Positions 50,305 through 57,821 of a DNA stretch of 64,000 nt are shown piece by piece. Under the pieces are notes generated by a model. That model worked only from the letters and a program-made list of their open reading frames with translations. It was not told where the DNA came from and made no database searches. Numbering within the stretch: position 1 is the first letter of the stretch; each line of letters opens with the position of its first letter. Location: the NCBI GenBank assembly GCA_964531715.1, contig CAZHEE010000001.1:248001-312000 (forward strand), read 5' to 3'. Made by a program: the position numbers and the translations under genes. This DNA comes from UBA1664 sp964531715. GTDB taxonomy: Bacteria; Pseudomonadota; Alphaproteobacteria; Micavibrionales; UBA1664.

Positions 50305-51350
50305 GCTTCTGCCCCTATCGGATTAACCGATTTTTGTGATGCCGTCGGCATATCGGGTAAAACGCGTTTCGTGTTCCCATCACGATTGACACTTTGCGCG
50401 CGATTATACTCAAGTTGCTTGCGGCTCAGTTGAAAACCAATCAAAACAGTGTGATTTTCAATATTTTGAATATCACTGAGTGTCACTGTCTGGATTAAAT
50501 CCTGCGCATGGTCAAGGCGATCAACAAGCGGTTTGAAGGTCAATGCGGTTGCATGGATATCCTTCATAACGGGTCTGCCCTCAGGCGATAAAACCGTGAT
50601 GAAATAAGGGAAAGTGATGAAGGCCTCAAGGTTACGATTGCCCTCAAAACGCCCTGCATCAAACACCTGTCCACTCATAATCATGCGCAAATCAAGTGTC
50701 AGTTGATTGCCGCTAATGTCACAATCGCCTTTGACCTCTTGCAAAGATGCGCGTGCCTGTATCTGCCCTCCGTTACTTTCGTCAAATTTTGTGATGGAAC
50801 GTGCCTCATCCATGATCCTGAGGCTTGGGCAATTGAGAGAGGCCTCATATTGTTTTTGAGGCAGAATTTCAGCCAAACTTTTGACTTGTGATGATGGTGG
50901 TTGAGGTGTTTCTACAGTTTGTAATGGCACATGTCCTGGCTTATAACGCGGTTTGACAGTGGCCGCATCCAGATTAAAGGGCGCTTCCTGTTGCGGTAAA
51001 ACAGGCGCCTCGAAAATCGGGTCGATAGCCTCCTCTATTGCATCATTGGCATCATCGACCATTGAACTTATAGGGGCATTATCGAATTTTTGTGCGGTTA
51101 AAACAACTCTATCTCCTGTCAACATCTCGATTTCCTGTAACTCGGTCTTAAGCGCATTATCATTTTGCATTGCGCCTGATTCAGCCTCAAGCATTTTATC
51201 TTGAAACTGAACTTCGGTCACCGGCTCTTTATTACTGAATGGATTAAGTTTTGACCATTCAAAATCGGCAATATCAGAACGGCTTGGCATTGAGGCGCAG
51301 GCAGACAGATTAAAACAGACTAAAAAGATGAAGAAAAATTTTAATTTCAT
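50286..51350 (-). CDS. Lipoprotein of unknown function
   Basis: 354 residues. The signal peptide MKLKFFFIFLVCFNLSAC ends in lipobox LSAC. A Glu/Asp/Ala-rich helical linker (about residues 45-160) leads to a beta-rich domain (about 165-330): SLRIMDEARSITKFDESNGG, CDISGNQLTLDLRMIMSGQV, NLEAFITFPYFITVLSPEGR. The C-terminus ends MPTASQKSVNPIGAEAWERR. It shares the last 19 bp with the HDAC-family gene, so the two are coupled. It is probably anchored to the outer membrane. Confidence 0.7.
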   Translation of the reverse strand: MKLKFFFIFLVCFNLSACASMPSRSDIADFEWSKLNPFSNKEPVTEVQFQDKMLEAESGAMQNDNALKTELQEIEMLTGDRVVLTAQKFDNAPISSMVDDANDAIEEAIDPIFEAPVLPQQEAPFNLDAATVKPRYKPGHVPLQTVETPQPPSSQVKSLAEILPQKQYEASLNCPSLRIMDEARSITKFDESNGGQIQARASLQEVKGDCDISGNQLTLDLRMIMSGQVFDAGRFEGNRNLEAFITFPYFITVLSPEGRPVMKDIHATALTFKPLVDRLDHAQDLIQTVTLSDIQNIENHTVLIGFQLSRKQLEYNRAQSVNRDGNTKRVLPDMPTASQKSVNPIGAEAWERRP

Positions 51351-51402
51351 TCTATTATATAAACCTAGCCTATGGATTTCTAATGAGTAATAGCGTAACT
51401 AT

Positions 51403-52368
51403 ATGGTTATGGCAACGGATAATCATTTGCAAATCTTGCTGGCTGCACCGCGCGGTTTTTGTGCAGGCGTTGATCGCGCCATACAAATTGTTGAAAAATT
51501 GCTGGAGAAATACGGCTCGCCCGTTTATGTCCGCCATGAAATTGTGCATAATAAATTTGTCGTTAATGGCCTTCGAGAGCGAGGCGCAATCTTTATAAAA
51601 TCGCTGGATGAAATTCCCTCCAATCATACGGACAGACCGGTAGTGTTTTCCGCGCATGGGGTTGCAAAATCTGTCCCTGAAAAAGCGGAAAGGCTCAATC
51701 TTTTTTATATTGACGCAACATGTCCGCTGGTCAGTAAAGTCCACCGTGAGACTGAACGCCATTATAAAAATGGTAACCATATCATCCTGATCGGGCATTC
51801 AGGGCACCCTGAGATTATCGGTACGATGGGGCAACTTCCTGTAGGTTCGGTTACATTGGTCGAAACGGTTGAGGATGTTGAAAGGCTGACTTTTAAGGCG
51901 GATGATGCGCTTGCCTTTGCCACACAAACAACGCTTTCGCTTGACGATACGGCGGATATAATTGCCGCGCTCAAAGCAAAATATCCTGATATCTCTGCCC
52001 CGCATAAGGAGGATATCTGTTACGCCACAACGAACCGTCAGGAGGCGGTCAAGATGATTGCGGAACGCGTGGATGCAATGCTTGTGATTGGTGCGCCGAA
52101 TTCGTCTAACTCTAACCGATTGGTTGAGGTCGCCTTAAATTACGGATGTCCGAAAGCCCGCCTTGTTCAGCGCGCGGCGGAAATTGACTGGTCATGGCTC
52201 GATACTGTCAAAACGCTTGGGCTAACGGCAGGGGCATCCGCCCCTGAAATTCTTGTAAAAGAGGTCATCACGGCATGCGAGGCGCGTTTCGATAAGGTTT
52301 CGGTTGAAGAAGTCACCCTTCGCGATGAAGATGTTGAATTTAAATTACCCAGAATGTTGAGAGCCTAA
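51403..52368 (+). CDS. ispH: 4-hydroxy-3-methylbut-2-enyl diphosphate reductase
   Basis: 321 residues. The three Cys binding the Fe-S cluster are in APRGFCAGVDRAI, IDATCPLVSKVHRE and EDICYATTNRQ. Other signatures are VYVRHEIVHNKFVVNGLRER, VVFSAHGVAKSV, IGHSGHPEIIGTMGQLP and NSNRLVEVA. It carries out the last MEP-pathway step to IPP and DMAPP. The start could also be the ATG at 51409. It is followed by rnhA after 5 bp. Confidence 0.96.
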   Translation: MVMATDNHLQILLAAPRGFCAGVDRAIQIVEKLLEKYGSPVYVRHEIVHNKFVVNGLRERGAIFIKSLDEIPSNHTDRPVVFSAHGVAKSVPEKAERLNLFYIDATCPLVSKVHRETERHYKNGNHIILIGHSGHPEIIGTMGQLPVGSVTLVETVEDVERLTFKADDALAFATQTTLSLDDTADIIAALKAKYPDISAPHKEDICYATTNRQEAVKMIAERVDAMLVIGAPNSSNSNRLVEVALNYGCPKARLVQRAAEIDWSWLDTVKTLGLTAGASAPEILVKEVITACEARFDKVSVEEVTLRDEDVEFKLPRMLRA

Positions 52369-52373
52369 GCCCT

Positions 52374-52802
52374 ATGGGTAAGGTCGTTATCTATACAGAC
52401 GGTGCATGCAGTGGCAACCCTGGCCCTGGCGGATGGGGTGCAATCCTTCGCTATGGCGATCATGAAAAAGAACTCAATGGCGGTGAGGCCGAAACAACCA
52501 ATAATCGAATGGAGATGCAAGCAGTGATAGAATCGCTTGCGGCCTTGAGCAAGCCTTGTGAAATCGCGCTTTATACCGATAGCGTTTATGTCCGTGACGG
52601 TGTTACAAAATGGTTGGAGGGCTGGAAACGCAAGGGTTGGAAAACATCATCAAAAAAGCCTGTGAAAAATCAGGATTTGTGGGAGGAAATTGACCGACAA
52701 ATGGCTCGCCATACGATTGACTGGCACTGGGTCAAAGGGCATGCCGGGCATCCCGACAATGAACGCGCGGACGAATTGGCACGTGCAGGAATACCAAGAT
52801 AG
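52374..52802 (+). CDS. rnhA: Ribonuclease HI
   Basis: 142 residues. Catalytic carboxylates are in YTDGACSGNPGPGGWGAIL (Asp), TNNRMEMQAVIESL (Glu), IALYTDSVYVRDG (Asp) and GHPDNERADELAR (Asp), with the basic handle WKRKGWKTSSKKPVKN. It removes RNA from RNA-DNA hybrids, such as primers. The ispH-rnhA pairing is seen in other alphaproteobacteria. Confidence 0.97.
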   Translation: MGKVVIYTDGACSGNPGPGGWGAILRYGDHEKELNGGEAETTNNRMEMQAVIESLAALSKPCEIALYTDSVYVRDGVTKWLEGWKRKGWKTSSKKPVKNQDLWEEIDRQMARHTIDWHWVKGHAGHPDNERADELARAGIPR

Positions 52803-52858
52803 CAAATTGATGCCACTTTCCGTTTTCAAAAGCGGATGATTTCGTTACACTTTTAACT

Positions 52859-53347
52859 ATGAAGCAATTAACCGTTCTTGTTGTTGAAGATTCTAAGCCA
52901 ATGCAGGCTATTCTTATCAAAATTTTAGAAGATTTTGGCTTTGGGACAGTTTTAACGGCTGAAGATGGCGAGCAAGCCTATCAAATTCATCAACACCACC
53001 GCCCTGATATTATCATCACCGACTGGCATATGGAACCTGTTGATGGGTTGGAGCTATGTCACTGGATCAGGCGTAATAAGCATTCTGTGAATCGAACTGT
53101 TCCCATTATACTTATGACCGGTGATAGCGGTCATATAAAAATCAATAACGCTCGTGATAAAGGTGTCACAGAAATTTTGGTAAAACCATTTAATGCACGT
53201 GACTTGGCACGACGTTTAATGCATGTGATTGATATGCCACGCGACTTTATTGAGGCTCAGGAATTTTTCGGACCTGACAGGCGTCGTCATTCTGATGACA
53301 ATTTTGAAGGTAAAAACAAACGCTTAAGAGATCCTGAGGATGTATAG
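52859..53347 (+). CDS. Single-domain response regulator (receiver protein)
   Basis: 162 residues. A CheY-like receiver fills about residues 1-125: acidic pair in TVLVVEDSKPM, phospho-accepting Asp in IIITDWHMEPVDG, Thr in IILMTGDSGH and Lys in EILVKPFNARDL. The C-terminal ~35 residues (FFGPDRRRHSDDNFEGKN onward) are short and basic, with a DRRR motif common in alphaproteobacterial receiver proteins. It is separated by 11 bp from the next gene, an HPt-like protein, so the two may form a signalling pair, possibly with motility. Confidence 0.85.
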   Translation: MKQLTVLVVEDSKPMQAILIKILEDFGFGTVLTAEDGEQAYQIHQHHRPDIIITDWHMEPVDGLELCHWIRRNKHSVNRTVPIILMTGDSGHIKINNARDKGVTEILVKPFNARDLARRLMHVIDMPRDFIEAQEFFGPDRRRHSDDNFEGKNKRLRDPEDV

Positions 53348-53358
53348 AATAAAAAACA

Positions 53359-53910
53359 ATGACTGATAAAGACGACCAAATGTATGTTTATAAACTGTTC
53401 GGCATTTCAATGCCGCGCAAGGTGAAGGCCGTCAATTATATTCGCCAAAAACTAGGGCCGGTCGCCAAAATTGGGGATGATGATATAAAAAAAGCCCAAC
53501 GTGTTTTGGATAACCCGCCTTTTGATTATGAGCCCACGGCATTAGAGCATGTTGAAGAGGTTGAAAACATTATCTTATCCCTCAAAGATATGGGTTATGA
53601 ACGCGAAAGCGAATTTTCACGTTTGACGCAACCAATTGCACAGATAAAAGGCCATGCAGGTATGTTCGGCAACAGTTTTGTCTCCGAAGTTACAATCAGG
53701 TTACTCAGTTTGATGGAGCAATATAAACGGTTGGATAACGATATGTTGTACATTATCAGCGCATGGTGTCGTTGCGTTAATTTGTCTTATGAGATGCGGA
53801 TTTACTCAATGGATAATATGGAGGCCCAGAAAATTCTGACAGAATTTGATGGCGCAACAGAGCGTTATATCCAAAAGTTCAAGCGAAAGACGAACAAAAA
53901 ACCGGATTAA
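53359..53910 (+). CDS. HPt-like helical protein lacking the phospho-histidine
   Basis: 183 residues, all-helical. Residues 91-105 (QPIAQIKGHAGMFGN) resemble the HPt motif (H-x-L-K-G-x-A-x-x-x-G), but the histidine position is Ala94; His99 falls elsewhere. The following helix FVSEVTIRLLSLMEQYKRLD fits the HPt four-helix bundle. It follows the receiver gene by 11 bp. It may bind the receiver without phosphotransfer. The 3' end overlaps the YjbH-like gene by 4 bp on the other strand. The HPt call is fold-level. Confidence 0.6.
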   Translation: MTDKDDQMYVYKLFGISMPRKVKAVNYIRQKLGPVAKIGDDDIKKAQRVLDNPPFDYEPTALEHVEEVENIILSLKDMGYERESEFSRLTQPIAQIKGHAGMFGNSFVSEVTIRLLSLMEQYKRLDNDMLYIISAWCRCVNLSYEMRIYSMDNMEAQKILTEFDGATERYIQKFKRKTNKKPD

Positions 53911-55262
53911 TTACTATCAAGTTCTTTCCAGTGGTCTTGTATATTTTGTATCTGCCACGCATCCGTTAACTCATAAAGCGGATAAGCCTTGTCAATGCGT
54001 TGACCATGGTCACGCGCGAATGGTTGAATATCAAATATTTGTTTGCTGTTAGCTGGCAGCCCTCGCAATTGACCTAACGGCATTGCCAAACGTGCGCCCA
54101 AAATAAAGTTCGTATTTCTATTTTGATTCAATGATTTATTGCTTTGTGTTGAGAAAGTGGTGAAAGCTTCTGCTTGCCAGCCTGATGCAGGCTTGTAGAG
54201 GCTGCGTAGCTCAAAACCATAATCACCATCCAGAAAACGGCCTGCGCTTAACCCGTATGTCCAGCGACTGTGAGGTTTATCATACCAAAGATTAATCAGC
54301 GCGCTCGTTTGTTGATTGCTGTCATCAACCGTATAAATGGATTGACCGTAGGGCAGGCGTTTTTGCGTGCGCCAGACTTCACCACCGATGGCGAAGGCTT
54401 TGTCGAAAGGGCGATAAAGGATTTCGCCGCCAAACCCGTGAAACATTTCCTCTAAATAACCGACATGTGCTGCGACGTAAGTATCAGGGCGCGGTGTTAC
54501 AAAACCGCTTAGCATGAATCGGTTCAGGTTAAAGCCTTGCCAGGCAAAGCCTAAAACATCTTGCCGTATCGGATTTTGACGATCCAATATGCGTAAATCA
54601 GGCTCATCTTCAAGATTATCATAGAGATTATAACGGCTTGAAACAGTTAAAACGAAATAACCGCCGAAATGATATCGGTTATTCAGGATAATATCACTGC
54701 GCACCAAAGGCGTTTCATCACTGTCATATAAGTCGATATGATGATAGAGCTCCAAATCCCATTCGCTTTTGTAACGGCGATCACATTTGAGCCGCTGCCC
54801 ATGCCCGATGTTACTATTGTGATAGACTTCATTCACGCTTTTTGTTGGGGAGAGTGCGAGTTGTTCCAAGTCTGAACGCATAAAGCGTAAAGTCGGGCCT
54901 TTCAAGCCACTAAAATGCGGTTGAATGGCAATGATTTTATTGCTGTCATCCGTTTGATTAATTGCGATGCGGTTCGCCTTTGCAATATGACGCATCATTG
55001 GATTGTAGTCATGGGGATGTACAGTCAAACAGCCTTCAAGTGATTGCTGTCTGTCTTTAATACGGTTCAGGGCGCTATGCTCCTTAATAAAATCAAGGTC
55101 TGTCTTCTTCTCAGTTTTATCCAGATAAGAGGGAAGGTCTTGCTCAGTTTTAAATAAAAGCGTTTTAACAAACCCAAAAGGTTTACTCGCCTTACTTTCA
55201 AACGGAAGAAAACTAAAGCTAACAGTAAGTAAGAAGAGCCAGACAAGGCGAACAAAAGCCAT
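53907..55262 (-). CDS. YjbH-like outer-membrane beta-barrel protein (short form)
   Basis: 451 residues with a signal peptide (about 1-26, ending ESKAS-KP). The YjbH hallmark GYLEEMFHGFGGEILYRPFD and GGEVWRTQKRLPYG appear at about residues 265-300, followed by beta-strand repeats alternating aromatic and polar residues to the C-terminus (FELRSLYKPASGWQAEAFTT). YjbH proteins take part in exopolysaccharide export. Full-length members are commonly about 700 residues; here the N-terminal part is shorter. No yjbEFG partners are adjacent. Confidence 0.75.
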   Translation of the reverse strand: MAFVRLVWLFLLTVSFSFLPFESKASKPFGFVKTLLFKTEQDLPSYLDKTEKKTDLDFIKEHSALNRIKDRQQSLEGCLTVHPHDYNPMMRHIAKANRIAINQTDDSNKIIAIQPHFSGLKGPTLRFMRSDLEQLALSPTKSVNEVYHNSNIGHGQRLKCDRRYKSEWDLELYHHIDLYDSDETPLVRSDIILNNRYHFGGYFVLTVSSRYNLYDNLEDEPDLRILDRQNPIRQDVLGFAWQGFNLNRFMLSGFVTPRPDTYVAAHVGYLEEMFHGFGGEILYRPFDKAFAIGGEVWRTQKRLPYGQSIYTVDDSNQQTSALINLWYDKPHSRWTYGLSAGRFLDGDYGFELRSLYKPASGWQAEAFTTFSTQSNKSLNQNRNTNFILGARLAMPLGQLRGLPANSKQIFDIQPFARDHGQRIDKAYPLYELTDAWQIQNIQDHWKELDSN

Positions 55263-55623
55263 GTAAAACAGTATGATAAGCTATGCAAAAGTCGTAAACA
55301 TGCATATGTATTTTATACAGGGAAATCTTTTAAAATGTTGTACGACTTATACAACTATCCTGAAAGACCAAACACTAAATCATTCATACGTTACATAAAG
55401 TTTGAAAAATGTTATAATGGCAAAGCTTTAATCTATCTTCATCTTTAATCGCGGATTTATAGGAAAAAAAGAGTTTATTAATAAAAAGGATTCGTTATAC
55501 ACGTTTTACCGCAAGTGAATACGTGTAATCCATTAAAAAATTATAATATGTGTGTATCTGTGTTCATCTGTGGTAACAATAATTAGAGACGATTTTATAT
55601 TCAATCCACTCTATATCTTAGAC
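55263..55623. repeat. Intergenic gap with half-palindromes
   Basis: No gene is seen. It holds a TTTAATCGCGGATTTATAGG arm (about 55443), the family A half element 55493-55532 (CGTTATACACG...CGTGTAATCCAT), and a TGTGTTCATCTGTGGTAAC arm (about 55558-55576) that matches, inverted, the outer arm at 36161. Each appears here without its partner, as if the element had been deleted in half. Promoters for the divergent yjbH-like and rhomboid genes must also lie here. Confidence 0.6.
55493..55532. repeat. Family A half element
   Basis: A single 40-bp hairpin of the family A type, starting CGTTATACACG and ending CGTGTAATCCAT. It is the left half only, lacking the facing GGATT...ATGACG half. Confidence 0.7.
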
Positions 55624-56304
55624 ATGACCAATATCGTAAATTTTAAAAAGCCGAAAAAGGCAGATAGTGATAGCAGGCATAAAACGCCTTTTATTAATCT
55701 GCCTTTTGTTACGAAGTTATTGCTGATCATCATTATCGGCATCTATGCCTTGACAGGGTTTTTACTCCCCAACGATGTTGTAGTCGATATCATTTTAAGC
55801 TATGGCTATATCCCTGCGCGGTTAATTGAACCGTCGCTTTTTCCCTTTGATCTCGGCACGATTTTCAGCCCACTCACCTACATTTTTCTCCATGGTGGTC
55901 TGATGCATGTTATCATGAATAGTGCGATGTTAATGGCCTTCGGGTCGGGGGTTGAGCAATGGCTGGGGCGCAAAAAATTCCTGTTGTTTTTCTTTGGTTG
56001 CGGTGTTGCCGCAGTCGCGGTTGAAACACTCATCCATCCGACCTCTATCAACCCTGTCATAGGCGCATCAGGCGCGTTGAGCGGATTATTTGCGGCTATC
56101 CTCATCCTTATGCAACAACGCGGGCAATTGCCGACAAGGCGGTATGGTATCTGGCCATTCGCGCTTTTCTGGGTAGGGATATCCTTACTTTTCAGTATAG
56201 TGGGCGGCAGTATGGCCGGCGGGCAAATTGCATGGGCCGCGCATCTCGGTGGTTTTCTTGCAGGCTTTGGCCTTTTAAAATTAAAATATTTTAATATTAT
56301 TTAA
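55624..56304 (+). CDS. Rhomboid family intramembrane serine protease
   Basis: 226 residues from ATG 55624; the earlier ATG at 55552 lies within repeat sequence. Six membrane segments. The catalytic serine is in NPVIGASGALSGLFAAIL and the catalytic histidine in IAWAAHLGGFLAGFGLL; FLHGGLMHVIMNSAMLMAFG supplies the oxyanion His and Asn, and GSGVEQWLGRKKFLLFFFGC is the L1-loop side. It cleaves membrane proteins within the bilayer. It is monocistronic or followed by the MraZ-like gene 35 bp later. Confidence 0.92.
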   Translation: MTNIVNFKKPKKADSDSRHKTPFINLPFVTKLLLIIIIGIYALTGFLLPNDVVVDIILSYGYIPARLIEPSLFPFDLGTIFSPLTYIFLHGGLMHVIMNSAMLMAFGSGVEQWLGRKKFLLFFFGCGVAAVAVETLIHPTSINPVIGASGALSGLFAAILILMQQRGQLPTRRYGIWPFALFWVGISLLFSIVGGSMAGGQIAWAAHLGGFLAGFGLLKLKYFNII

Positions 56305-56339
56305 TAGTAAAAAGTCACATTTTTATATATACATAACAA

Positions 56340-56759
56340 ATGCGAAGTGCTTTTTCTGCAGTTTTTATTGTACCACTTGATTCAGGTAAACTTATTTTAC
56401 CTCCACACCACAGTTCTGTTGTAAAAAAAATTGGCGTTAGTCATTTTACCCTTGTTGCATGCCCCTCCCGATTATGGCTTGTTGTCACTCAAGATCCTGA
56501 TAGGTTGGTTGAATCTGATAAAATCCCATTGAAGAATTGTTTTAAGGTTGCTACCAACACATTAATATTACCTAGTAGTTACTTGAAAAGCGCGGGGTTA
56601 CTAAATGAAAAAAAAATTATTGTTAAAGGTAGAGGACGAACTTTAATTTTAACCAGTTTAGAACAACATGAAATTGATAGAGTTCGATTACAAAAAAAGC
56701 TAGTAGAGCTACAAAATAAAAACCCAGTTATTCCTGTTTCTCGCTTGCTAACGTCATAG
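56340..56759 (+). CDS. MraZ/AbrB-like protein
   Basis: 139 residues. Two copies of a small beta-swapped-hairpin pattern: residues about 12-50 (LDSGKLILPPHHSSVVKKIG) and about 75-115 (VATNTLILPSSYLKSAGLLN, EKKIIVKGRGRTLILTSLEQ). The second, with LP..Y...AGL...V...G....I.....W/E, resembles MraZ, which normally starts the division cluster and binds its own promoter. It is diverged and not next to mraW/ftsL. It is AT-rich and overlaps the ocd stop on the other strand. DNA binding is plausible, not shown. Confidence 0.55.
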   Translation: MRSAFSAVFIVPLDSGKLILPPHHSSVVKKIGVSHFTLVACPSRLWLVVTQDPDRLVESDKIPLKNCFKVATNTLILPSSYLKSAGLLNEKKIIVKGRGRTLILTSLEQHEIDRVRLQKKLVELQNKNPVIPVSRLLTS

Positions 56760-57764
56760 TGTTAACCCAAATAAATCTTTCGGGTTTTCGGGAAGCGCGA
56801 GGAGGTCTAAATCCTCGGTGTAATCCGTTTCATTCGTCATGTCCTGCAACACACGCATGGCGGAGAAATCCTCAATCGCGAAACCAACAGAGTCAAAAAT
56901 TGTAATCTGTCTATCATTGACGCGCCCTTGCTTTTCGCCTGTAAAAACCTGCCATAATTCAGTGATTGGATGGTCGGGCGAGAGTTGTTGAATCTCCCCT
57001 TCAATCATTGTCTGCTCGAGATATTCAACAAAAATATCCGCTTTCATGAGGATTGATTTTTCGAGCTCGGTCTTGCCAGGGCAATCGCCGCCAATCGCAT
57101 TGATATGCACCCCCTGCCCCACCATATTTTCAGTGAGAATTTTCGCCTGTTTCTTATCCGCAGTACAGGTTGTGATTATCTCCGCGCCTTTGACAGCCTC
57201 ATGCGTGTTACGGCATCGCGCGATTGTGAAGCCCTGCCCTTCTATGTTCGCCTCAAACTTATCCATGGCTTTCGGGTCATTATCAAATATTCGCAAATTT
57301 GTAAGGCCAAGCATGGCTTTAAAAGCATGCGCCTGAAATTCCGCCTGACAGCCTGTGCCGATCATCGCCATGGTCTGCGGATTCTCAGGCGCGAGATATT
57401 TAGCGGCAAGGGCGGACATCGCCGCCGTCCTGAGCGCCGTTAGAATTGTCATCTCGCATAGAAATTGAGGATAGCCCGTTTCAACATCGGCCAGCATACC
57501 AAAACCTGTCACAGTTTGCTTACCTAACTCATGATTCAACGGATGACCGTTCACGTATTTAAAGCCGTATGTTTTGCCATCACTGGTAGGCATAAGCTCA
57601 ATCACACCACGGTCGGAATGGCTGGCGATGCGTGGCTGTTTTTCAAACTCGTCCCAGCGTTTGAAGTCCTCTTCTATAGCGTTGGCAATTTTTATTATAA
57701 TCGCCTCAATACCTCTTTCACGAATAAGGCGTATGATATTCTCGACCGATACAAATTGAACCAT
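56754..57764 (-). CDS. Ornithine cyclodeaminase family protein
   Basis: 336 residues. The substrate/NAD fold is visible: SDRGVIELMPTSDGKTYGFK and YVNGHPLNH, then LTALRTAAMSALAAKYLAPE, the Rossmann motif MAMIGTGCQAEFQAHAFKAM, ITTCTADKKQAKILTENMVG and INAIGGDCPGKTELEKSIL. In the family this enzyme converts ornithine to proline and ammonia, but relatives act on other amino acids. The start at 57764 is the first ATG of the frame. It is monocistronic and convergent with the MraZ-like gene. Confidence 0.92.
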   Translation of the reverse strand: MVQFVSVENIIRLIRERGIEAIIIKIANAIEEDFKRWDEFEKQPRIASHSDRGVIELMPTSDGKTYGFKYVNGHPLNHELGKQTVTGFGMLADVETGYPQFLCEMTILTALRTAAMSALAAKYLAPENPQTMAMIGTGCQAEFQAHAFKAMLGLTNLRIFDNDPKAMDKFEANIEGQGFTIARCRNTHEAVKGAEIITTCTADKKQAKILTENMVGQGVHINAIGGDCPGKTELEKSILMKADIFVEYLEQTMIEGEIQQLSPDHPITELWQVFTGEKQGRVNDRQITIFDSVGFAIEDFSAMRVLQDMTNETDYTEDLDLLALPENPKDLFGLTL

Positions 57765-57821
57765 GTATATAAGTGTATATGAATTGAGTTAGAAACAAAA
57801 ACTCAATTCATATGTGGTGAC

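Noticed and set aside
2884..55532. CRISPR array made of the many similar short hairpins
   Set aside because: The copies are scattered singly over 50 kb, are palindromic double hairpins, and never occur as regularly spaced direct repeats with unique spacers. No cas gene is present.
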